Assembly: GCA_023484185.1 (NCBI GenBank)
Contig: JAMDBC010000036.1
Span: forward strand, 1 to 5,894
DNA length: 5,894 bases
Source: Chloroflexota bacterium
GTDB lineage: Bacteria; Chloroflexota; Anaerolineae; Anaerolineales; Villigracilaceae
Reading direction: 5' to 3'
The notes under the pieces were generated by a model, which saw nothing but the letters and a program-made list of their open reading frames with translations, did no database searches and was not told the origin of the DNA. The translations under genes were made by a program, and so were the position numbers. Positions 1 to 5,169 of the stretch are shown here, piece by piece. How positions within the stretch are numbered: the stretch's first letter is position 1; every line of letters begins with the position of its first letter.

Positions 1-23
1 TTATTTTACATTAAATCGCAAAA

Positions 24-122
24 TTAACAGCTCGCCTCATCCACAATCGTGATCTTGTCTTCCTTGTTGGAGATAATGCACAAAAACTCAAACGGTTCTT
101 CTTTTAACTTTTCTGAACACAC
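24..122 (-). CDS. Possible 32-codon reading frame or C-terminal remnant, unknown
   Basis: In the same frame as the end of the LacI remnant and two codons past its stop, a GTG opens 32 codons: VCSEKLKEEPFEFLCIIS followed by NKEDKITIVDEASC and a stop at 24-26. The composition is protein-like (alternating hydrophobic and charged residues, three Cys), unlike random AT-rich DNA. There is no Shine-Dalgarno before the GTG, so a decayed C-terminal piece of another gene is as likely as a real small gene. I do not recognise it. Nothing else is visible in 1-128. Confidence 0.2.
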   Translation of the reverse strand: MCSEKLKEEPFEFLCIISNKEDKITIVDEASC

Positions 123-128
123 AAAAAT

Positions 129-507
129 TTAAGCGGTTAATCTTTCAATGAGGGAAAGGGGCAGATGCATATGTTTTAAGGGCTGGCTTGGATCAGCAAT
201 GTGCGCCAACAAGATTTCCCTGATTCGTCCAGGTGTTGATCAATGGTTGTAAGATCGGCATATTCGGCAATATCGATATCATCGAATCCGATTACAGCCA
301 ATTGCGGGGGGATGTTCAAACCAACCCTCGCGCAGCCTTTAATACACTTAAGGCCTGAATATCGGCGGCGGCAAAAATTGCAGTGGGAGGCTTGGGCAAA
401 TGCACCAATTCATGTGCAGCACACCTTGGGTCTGCTGGAGTGTTCAGCGCAAGATGAATATATGAGTCGGGCAGGGAGAAGCCTGCGTGTGTCATCTTGA
501 ACCTGCA
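129..507 (-). pseudogene. LacI-family transcriptional regulator, C-terminal remnant with several frame breaks
   Basis: Read on the minus strand in shifting frames, this stretch recovers the last third of a LacI/GalR sugar-binding domain. From 507 the frame gives AGFSLPDSYIHLALNTPA, then PPTAIFAAADIQALSVLKAA, the family's PTA-x-FA-x-ND region. Near 318-324 and 299-304 the frame shifts and yields GLNIPPQ and then MAVIGFDDIDIAEYADLTTI, the hallmark VVGFDDI...LTT segment. Near 217-221 it shifts again, to EILLAHIADPSQPL and HMHLPLSLIERLTA with a stop at 129-131, the normal family end. The last break removes about 13 bases where R-x-A-A is expected after ESG. The DNA-binding domain and first half of the ligand domain are absent, because hemL lies only 40 bases away. 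It cannot encode a working regulator. Sequencing error could explain single-base breaks but not the truncation. Confidence 0.85.
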
Positions 508-546
508 CTATTTGTTTTAGTAAACAGGTTGGCCTGAATAAGATAA

Positions 547-1830
547 TCACAAAGTCTTCAGCGCTAATTCGGTTGCGACAATAGTGGCGTCGATCACCTT
601 ATCTGTGTGCGCAGTTGAAATAAATCCGGCTTCAAATTGCGAGGGTGCAAGATAGACGCCATTCTCCAACATCTTCCCGAAAAATTTTCCAAAGCGTATT
701 TTATCCGCCACTTTGACCGTGCTCCAATCCACAGGCTTTGTTTCGCTAAAGAAAGTTGTGAACATCGTGCCGACCCGCGTTGGTTGGATGGGAACTCCCG
801 CTTTATTTGCCGCAGATGAAATTCCCGCTTCAAGCCGACCCGCAGCCTGCTCCAGCTTCTCCCAGCATTTCTCTTCCTTTAGCAGACTCAGCGCCGCGAC
901 GCCCGCGCTCATCGCCAATGGATTTCCTGAAAGCGTTCCAGCTTGATACATTGGGCCAACAGGCGCGACCATTCGCATGATCTCGCGCTTCCCGCCATAC
1001 GCGCCAACGGGCAATCCGCCGCCGATGACTTTGCCCAATGTCGTTAGATCAGGTTTGATGTTGTAGAGAGTTTGCGCGCCACCGCGATGGACACGAAAGC
1101 CTGTCATCACTTCATCGAAGATCAGCACGGCCCCCTCGCGGGAAGTGATCGCACGCAAACCCTCCAGGAATCCGGGTTGAGGCGGAATCACACCCATGTT
1201 GCCTGCAACGGGTTCGACGATGATCGCGGCAATCTGTTCGGGATATTTTTTGAATAATGTTTCCACAGAATCAAGATTATTGAAATCTGCCACTAAAGTA
1301 TCCTTGACTGTGTTCGCGGGCACGCCAGGCGAATCCGGCAGGCCAAGTGTTGCAACACCGGAACCTGCCTGTACCAACAGCATATCTGCGTGACCGTGAT
1401 AACAGCCCTCGAACTTGATAATCTTGTCGCGTTTGGTGTACGCGCGCGCCAACCGCAACGCGGACATGGTCGCTTCGGTGCCTGAGTTGACAAAGCGAAT
1501 CATCTCGATGTTGGGCATGAAGTCTATTATGCTTTTGGCAAGTTCAATCTCCAGAGGGCTGGGAGCGCCGTAGGATGTTCCTTTGCATGCAGCTTGTTGA
1601 ATGGCTTCAACGACTTTTGGATGAGCATGTCCCGTGATGAGCGGTCCCCACGAAAGGACATAATCAATATAGCGATTGCCATCTACATCATAAAGGCATG
1701 GACCTTCACCGCGCTCGATGAAGAGCGGTTGTCCGCCGACAGCGCGAAAGGCGCGCACAGGTGAGTTCACGCCGCCAGGGAATAATTTCTGTGCTTCTTG
1801 AAATAATGCAATTGATTTATCAATTTTCAT
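547..1830 (-). CDS. hemL: Glutamate-1-semialdehyde 2,1-aminomutase HemL
   Basis: A PLP enzyme of 427 residues (from the ATG at 1828-1830) that converts glutamate-1-semialdehyde to 5-aminolevulinate, the last step of the C5 route. The start [12 protein letters not shown], the PLP-phosphate region [32 protein letters not shown] with the PLP-ring Asp (about residue 239) and [18 protein letters not shown] with the Schiff-base Lys (about residue 267) are all intact. The usual family length is about 425-430. A TTG four codons upstream (1840-1842) would add MESI, but the GGAG six bases before the ATG is a proper ribosome binding site and overlaps that TTG, so the ATG is preferred. Presence of HemL implies the C5 pathway (with a glutamyl-tRNA reductase elsewhere) rather than ALA synthase. 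It is the last gene of the operon. Confidence 0.97.
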   Translation of the reverse strand: MKIDKSIALFQEAQKLFPGGVNSPVRAFRAVGGQPLFIERGEGPCLYDVDGNRYIDYVLSWGPLITGHAHPKVVEAIQQAACKGTSYGAPSPLEIELAKSIIDFMPNIEMIRFVNSGTEATMSALRLARAYTKRDKIIKFEGCYHGHADMLLVQAGSGVATLGLPDSPGVPANTVKDTLVADFNNLDSVETLFKKYPEQIAAIIVEPVAGNMGVIPPQPGFLEGLRAITSREGAVLIFDEVMTGFRVHRGGAQTLYNIKPDLTTLGKVIGGGLPVGAYGGKREIMRMVAPVGPMYQAGTLSGNPLAMSAGVAALSLLKEEKCWEKLEQAAGRLEAGISSAANKAGVPIQPTRVGTMFTTFFSETKPVDWSTVKVADKIRFGKFFGKMLENGVYLAPSQFEAGFISTAHTDKVIDATIVATELALKTL

Positions 1831-1836
1831 GATTGA

Positions 1837-1840
1837 CTCC
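1837..1840 (-). promoter_or_regulatory. Shine-Dalgarno of hemL (decides the start)
   Basis: On the minus strand GGAG stands six bases before the ATG at 1828-1830. It would sit inside the reading frame if the upstream TTG were used, so it argues for the ATG. Confidence 0.8.
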
Positions 1841-1848
1841 AAAAATGT

Positions 1849-3282
1849 TTACAGGTTTGCAGGTTGGAACGTTTCAACGTTTGAACTTGCAAACTTGAAA
1901 ATGCGTTCCACAGCCAGTTCTCCCGAACGAATACAATCGGGGATGCCGATGCCGCGATAGCCGTTGCCTGCCAGCGCGAGACCTAAATGATTCTCCAGTG
2001 CGGTGTCAATGCGTTTAAGTAATTCGGGATGACCGAGGTTATATTGCGGCATGGCTTTGTCCCACATAAAAACGCGCGAGAGGATCGGCTCGACGGTGAT
2101 ACCGAGTGTGAGATCTAATTCTTCCTTTGCCAAGGCAAGCAGATCATCTTCATTCCACGGAATATCCTGCCCAGCTCTGCCAACGAACACGCGAATAAGA
2201 GCATAACCATCTGGTGCGCGATGTGGAAATTTTGTAGATGTCCATGTGCAGGCGAGGGCTTTGCGTCCTTCGCGGCGCGGGATGACGTAGCCGTATCCGT
2301 CGAGCGGACGCGGCAGGTCACTCTGTTGGTAGGCTAGGGAGACGGTAGCGGTTGATGCGTAGGGGATGCTTTGTAAATCGGAAGCAAGCGTCGGGTCGAG
2401 TGAAGCGAGCAGAGTCCCGCTGACGTAGGCAGGAGTGGCGAGGATGATTGAGTCCGATTGCAGAGTATCACCAGTGTCAAGTGTCAAACGCCACGTGTCA
2501 GCGTGTTGTGTAATGCGTGTTGCGTGAGTCTTCAAGCGGAGAATTACGCCGTTGGTTTCAAGATAGACAACGAGAGCCTCGACAATTTCAGCGAGACCGG
2601 TGGTGGGCGTGAGAAATGCGGAGCGTGAACCTTGAACGGATTTGCCGTTTGATTGCTTTCGCATTTGAAGCGCGCCGCGCGAGAGACTGCCATATTTGAT
2701 TTCAAGATCGCGCAGGTATGGAAAAGTGGAGGCAAGCGATAGTTGATCGCCATCGCCCGCATAGATACCAGACATGAGCGGCTCGATGAGATTCTCATAC
2801 GCCTCACGCCCAAGCCGACGGCTGACAAACGCGCCGAGAGATTCATCGCCGTTGACAGCTTTTGCGGGCTGGACGAAATCAAATCCCATGCGCGCTTTGC
2901 CAAACCATGAAACCAATTGCGTTTTGAGAATTGCTTGAACGTTGGCGGGAATCATCATGGCGAGACCATCGGGCAAAGGCTCAAGTTTGTTTCGATGGAG
3001 AACATAAGTGTTTTTTTGATTTGGATTGGTGCCGTGCAAGCGCTCGCCGAGTCCGAGTTCTTTGCAAAGCGCGGTGGCGTAAGGTTTCGTGGCGAGAAAA
3101 GTATCCGGACCGCCTTCGATGATGAATTGACCATCGTCAAAAGTTGCGCGCTCAGTGATGATCTTGCCACCCCAGCGCGAATCAGATTCCAGGAGATTGA
3201 TTTCGGAGTATTGTTTACTGCGTGATGCGTAATAGGCGGCTGATAATCCAGCGATGCCGCCACCAATAACGATGAGTCTCAT
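1849..3282 (-). CDS. hemY: HemY-type FAD-dependent proto/coproporphyrinogen oxidase
   Basis: A 477-residue flavoprotein (also called HemG or CgoX in different bacteria) that oxidises protoporphyrinogen IX or coproporphyrinogen III by six electrons using oxygen, at the membrane surface. The N-terminal dinucleotide fold IGGGIAGLSAAYYA is at residues 6-19, with WGGKI at 37-41 and the family motif EGGPDTFL at 56-63. The central motif EPLMSGIYAGD is at 167-177, and the C-terminal FAD motif GNGYRGIGIPDCIRSGE at 439-455. Length and motif order are normal. Which substrate is used cannot be told from this window, because neither a coproporphyrinogen decarboxylase nor a chelatase/HemQ is present. The ATG overlaps the upstream stop by 4 bases and has no clear Shine-Dalgarno. 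Three heptamer-repeat tracts lie within it (residues about 17-26, 252-270 and 462-477); only the last is outside the family core. Confidence 0.95.
   Translation of the reverse strand: MRLIVIGGGIAGLSAAYYASRSKQYSEINLLESDSRWGGKIITERATFDDGQFIIEGGPDTFLATKPYATALCKELGLGERLHGTNPNQKNTYVLHRNKLEPLPDGLAMMIPANVQAILKTQLVSWFGKARMGFDFVQPAKAVNGDESLGAFVSRRLGREAYENLIEPLMSGIYAGDGDQLSLASTFPYLRDLEIKYGSLSRGALQMRKQSNGKSVQGSRSAFLTPTTGLAEIVEALVVYLETNGVILRLKTHATRITQHADTWRLTLDTGDTLQSDSIILATPAYVSGTLLASLDPTLASDLQSIPYASTATVSLAYQQSDLPRPLDGYGYVIPRREGRKALACTWTSTKFPHRAPDGYALIRVFVGRAGQDIPWNEDDLLALAKEELDLTLGITVEPILSRVFMWDKAMPQYNLGHPELLKRIDTALENHLGLALAGNGYRGIGIPDCIRSGELAVERIFKFASSNVETFQPANL
1851..1897. repeat. Degenerate heptamer tract at the hemY 3' end
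   Basis: A run of related 7-mers (ACAGGTT, TGCAGGT, then variants around AACGTTT and ACTTGAA) covers the last 16 codons and the stop of the oxidase gene. The encoded tail (FKFASSNVETFQPANL) lies beyond the conserved family end. Confidence 0.6.
2473..2528. repeat. Heptamer tract, eight units, inside hemY
   Basis: AGTGTCA twice, AACGCCA, CGTGTCA, then GCGTGTT, GTGTAAT, GCGTGTT and GCGTGAG, in unbroken 7-base phase over 56 bases. It encodes oxidase residues about 252-270 (around HATRITQHADTWRL), in the FAD-domain strands before the LATPA motif, apparently without changing the local length expected for the family. Confidence 0.7.
3207..3234. repeat. Probable degenerate heptamer tract in the 5' part of hemY
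   Basis: Units AGTATTG, TTTACTG, CGTGATG and CGTAATA share a loose consensus in 7-base phase. It encodes residues about 17-26, just after the dinucleotide-binding glycines. Degeneracy makes this the weakest of the set. Confidence 0.45.
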
Positions 3283-3611
3283 AAGTGAGGTGCTTTCAAT
3301 TTTTTGATGATTGATTCAAACGGCGGTTTGATCTTGTTTGCATTGAATGGATACCAACCCAATTCCGTGCGGACAGCTTGTTCCTTGAGTTCAGTGCTTC
3401 CCCAAACGAAGGTCGCGCCAAGAACGCCGATGACAACAGAGAGCCAATTGGTCTGGATAAACAAAGAAGAGATGATTAATACAAGGCCGATGCCCATCAT
3501 GTAGGGCCACCATAAAAAGCCAAAGATGCGTTCGCCGTGAATGACGAGCGGAAAGCCGAGTCCGACAATCAGGAGAGTGGCGATGCCGGTTGTGAGACCG
3601 AAGAAGTTCAT
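3279..3611 (-). CDS. Small membrane protein, DUF4491 family-like
   Basis: A 110-residue integral membrane protein of unknown function. Three hydrophobic segments are visible at about residues 5-24, 29-52 and 56-72, followed by EL-x2-Q, GWYPFN and a basic tail. The start MNFFGL, PLVIHGE, WW, LFI, IGVLG and GWYP-x-N pattern resembles DUF4491 proteins as I remember them; the length (about 100) also fits. The ATG at 3609-3611 has no Shine-Dalgarno, because the whole upstream gap is heptamer repeat; translation may depend on reinitiation from the preceding gene, whose stop is 12 bases away. Its own stop overlaps the oxidase start (ATGA), so the two are likely translationally coupled. Position inside a heme operon suggests an accessory membrane role, but no function can be assigned. 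Confidence 0.87.
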   Translation of the reverse strand: MNFFGLTTGIATLLIVGLGFPLVIHGERIFGFLWWPYMMGIGLVLIISSLFIQTNWLSVVIGVLGATFVWGSTELKEQAVRTELGWYPFNANKIKPPFESIIKKLKAPHL

Positions 3612-3612
3612 A

Positions 3613-3640
3613 GTGTTCAGTTATCAGTGATTAGTGATTA
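3613..3640. repeat. Heptamer tract, four units, spanning the gap between the membrane-protein genes
   Basis: Units GTGTTCA, GTTATCA and GTGATTA twice, in perfect phase. The tract fills the intergenic gap and contains the stop codon (3624-3626) and last codons of the upstream gene. Confidence 0.85.
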
Positions 3641-4037
3641 ATTGAATGGCTTCATCGGACGAAACAGAACGTCCGATGGGATCGCGTTTGAGCAGGTCAA
3701 GCGTAGTAGCGGATTTGCGGTCAGCCAAAATTTTGGCATGGCGCGGATTGTTTGGATTGGCGGGCGCGTGTCCCTTGATGATGCGTTTTTGCTGGCGGGT
3801 GAGTTCGAATGCGTCGAAGAGCAGGGTGATGCCTAAAATACCAAGAGCAGTTGTAAGTTGCAGGTTGAAGGTTGAAAGAGAGAACCACTCGCAAGTGATG
3901 CCAAGTATGGCCAAGATCACTGTCGGAAGCCAGATGATCGGCAAGATGAATTCAATCTTGCGGACAGTGACATGTCCAATCCATATACTGAGGAAGGCGG
4001 TGATGGCGGCAGTGAGTCCAAGTGTGTTGATTTGCAT
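3624..4037 (-). CDS. Small membrane protein, DUF4491-like, longer paralogue
   Basis: A 137-residue protein of unknown function with three likely membrane segments at about residues 6-22, 31-49 and 61-77, then a charged cytoplasmic-looking tail (FELTRQQKRIIKGHAPANP onward). It aligns with the next gene's product: GLT near the start, a Glu before the second segment, an aromatic-Leu/Trp-Pro in it, G-x-LG-x-T in the third, then EL-x2-Q, a basic stretch, a Gly and P-x-N. The pair therefore looks like a tandem duplication. It differs by a roughly 40-residue C-terminal extension and by three extra residues between segments two and three, where the DNA is heptamer repeat (residues about 52-64). The last residues (LITNH) and the stop codon also lie in repeat DNA. 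A good Shine-Dalgarno (GAGG, 8 bases upstream) overlaps the hemE stop. No enzymatic motif is seen. Confidence 0.85.
   Translation of the reverse strand: MQINTLGLTAAITAFLSIWIGHVTVRKIEFILPIIWLPTVILAILGITCEWFSLSTFNLQLTTALGILGITLLFDAFELTRQQKRIIKGHAPANPNNPRHAKILADRKSATTLDLLKRDPIGRSVSSDEAIQLITNH
3848..3875. repeat. Heptamer tract, four units, inside the longer membrane-protein gene
   Basis: Plus-strand units CAGTTGT, AAGTTGC and AGGTTGA twice, in exact 7-base phase. It encodes the linker between membrane segments two and three, where this protein has three more residues than its paralogue. Confidence 0.75.
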
Positions 4038-4045
4038 GTTTATGT

Positions 4046-4049
4046 CCTC
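4046..4049 (-). promoter_or_regulatory. Shine-Dalgarno of the first membrane-protein gene
   Basis: GAGG on the minus strand, eight bases before the ATG at 4035-4037. It overlaps the hemE stop codon (4048-4050) and belongs to the edge of the palindromic repeat, so a repeat element seems to provide the ribosome binding site. Confidence 0.7.
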
Positions 4050-4077
4050 ACCCTACCCTTTCCCGCGGGGAGAGGGA
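4046..4077. repeat. Palindromic REP-like repeat at hemE 3' end
   Basis: The arms CCCTTTCCC (4056-4064) and GGGAGAGGG (4068-4076) form a 9-bp stem with one G-T pair and a 3-base loop, flanked by CCTCACCCTA. This CCTCACCC-x-CCCT-x-TCCC-hairpin layout matches a repeat type common in many bacterial genomes, whose translation gives the recognisable LSPRERVG. Here it encodes exactly that as the HemE C-terminus. There is no T-tract on the minus-strand side, so it is not a standard terminator. Confidence 0.75.
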
Positions 4078-5139
4078 ATACTCATGCACCATATCCACCA
4101 CAGCCTTCACATTATCAACAGGCGTGTTTTGCAAAATGCCATGTCCGAGATTGAAGATGTGACCAGGTCGTCCATTCGCACGGCGAAGAATATCGTGGAC
4201 GCGCTTTTTGATCTCAGGAAGCGGCGCAAAGAGCAGGGCGGGATCAAGATTCCCTTGAACGGCGACATCATCACCAAGTAGTTTCCAGCCATCGTCCAGC
4301 GGGATGCGCCAGTCGAGTCCGATCACGTCGCCGCCCGCGCGTTTCATCAAAGGCAGGAGAGTCGTCGTATTTGTGCCAAAGTGAATGACGGTCACGTTTT
4401 CTTTTTTTGCGGCTTGCAAAACTTTTTGCGAATATGGCAGGACAAATGTTTTGTAATCCTGCGGGCTTAGCGCGCCGACCCACGAGTCAAAGATCTGCAC
4501 GATTTGCGCGCCCGCACGGATCTGTGCCACGAGATAATCTGTCAGCACCGCGGAAAGTTTTTCCATCAGCGCGTGCCACGTTTGCGGATCGGAGTACATC
4601 ATTGTTTTTGTTTTTAAAAACTCGCGCGAGGAACCGCCTTCGATAATATATGAAGCGACAGTGAACGGTGCGCCGCAAAAGCCGATGAGCGGGGTTTCTT
4701 TGAGTTCGCCGCGCAGAATTCTGATCGCATCCAGCACGTATTTCAAATCTGTTTCCGGATTCACAGGATGCAGATTTTTTACATCATCCATCGTGCGGAC
4801 AGGATTCTGTAGAACAGGTCCTTCGCCTTTTGCAAACTCCAAGCCAACGCCGAGCGGAATGGCGGGCAGGAGAATGTCAGCGAAGAGGATTGCTGCATCC
4901 ACGCCGAGGGCACGGACAGGTTGCAGTGTCACTTCGGCAGCAATCTCGGGATGATGACAAATTTCGATCAGTGAATACTTCTCACGGATGGTGCGATACT
5001 CTGGCATGTACCGTCCAGCCTGGCGCATGAACCAGACAGGGGTGGAGTCGTTTGGTAAACGGCGGCAGGCGCGGAGGAAGGATGATTCGAGATTCGATAT
5101 TCGAGAGTCGGGAGTCGGGAGTTGAGTCACTGTATTCAT
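4048..5139 (-). CDS. hemE: Uroporphyrinogen III decarboxylase HemE
   Basis: A 363-residue cytosolic enzyme that removes the four acetate carboxylates of uroporphyrinogen III to give coproporphyrinogen III. The family signature RQAGRYMPEYR is at residues 39-49, with substrate-binding Arg39 and Arg43. Asp88 in FADIL corresponds to the catalytic Asp86 of the human enzyme; Tyr164, Ser219 in FDSW, and His333 in NLGHG match the other active-site positions. All key residues are present, so it should be active. The family core starts near Phe21 (FLRACRR) and ends near Tyr354. Residues about 5-19 are encoded by six tandem heptamers, and the last nine (SLSPRERVG) by a palindromic repeat, so both ends are repeat-derived extensions. 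The ATG at 5137-5139 has a weak GGA six bases upstream (5146-5148); no better start exists before the core, since the GTG at residue 4 also lies ahead of the repeats. Confidence 0.97.
   Translation of the reverse strand: MNTVTQLPTPDSRISNLESSFLRACRRLPNDSTPVWFMRQAGRYMPEYRTIREKYSLIEICHHPEIAAEVTLQPVRALGVDAAILFADILLPAIPLGVGLEFAKGEGPVLQNPVRTMDDVKNLHPVNPETDLKYVLDAIRILRGELKETPLIGFCGAPFTVASYIIEGGSSREFLKTKTMMYSDPQTWHALMEKLSAVLTDYLVAQIRAGAQIVQIFDSWVGALSPQDYKTFVLPYSQKVLQAAKKENVTVIHFGTNTTTLLPLMKRAGGDVIGLDWRIPLDDGWKLLGDDVAVQGNLDPALLFAPLPEIKKRVHDILRRANGRPGHIFNLGHGILQNTPVDNVKAVVDMVHEYSLSPRERVG
5084..5125. repeat. Tandem heptamer tract, six units, in the hemE 5' end
   Basis: Six consecutive 7-mers on the plus strand: GATTCGA twice, then TATTCGA, GAGTCGG twice, and GAGTTGA. 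The 42 bases equal 14 codons, so the tract keeps frame and encodes HemE residues about 5-19, ahead of the conserved core. Confidence 0.85.
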
Positions 5140-5148
5140 GGTTTGTCC

Positions 5149-5169
5149 AATTTACGATTCCCGATTCCC
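5149..5169. repeat. Short heptamer tract at the radical SAM 3' end
   Basis: GATTCCC occurs twice in tandem (5156-5162, 5163-5169) preceded by the degenerate unit AATTTAC. The tract contains the stop codon (5152-5154) and the last codons of the radical SAM gene. Confidence 0.65.

Noticed and set aside
243..500. Plus-strand 85-codon open frame
   Set aside because: It lies antisense to the LacI remnant, has no recognisable domain and no ribosome binding site; the minus-strand reading has clear family motifs.
525..536. Imperfect palindrome caggttggcctg after hemL as a terminator
   Set aside because: The stem is only four base pairs and is followed by no clear T-tract in the transcript direction.
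1831..1842. Upstream TTG start for hemL
   Set aside because: It would place the GGAG ribosome binding site inside the gene and has no site of its own; the ATG at 1828-1830 fits the family start.
4056..4076. Hairpin considered as a transcription terminator for hemE
   Set aside because: There is no T-run on the minus-strand 3' side, the gene continues through it, and the next gene starts within 20 bases; a REP-like repeat explains it better.
3646..4281. Long plus-strand open frame of 211 codons
   Set aside because: It runs antisense across the longer membrane-protein gene and the hemE 3' end; the translation is compositionally odd and has no domain.
1851..5169. Heptamer tracts considered as a CRISPR array
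   Set aside because: The units are 7 bases long, directly adjacent without spacers, degenerate and scattered through genes.
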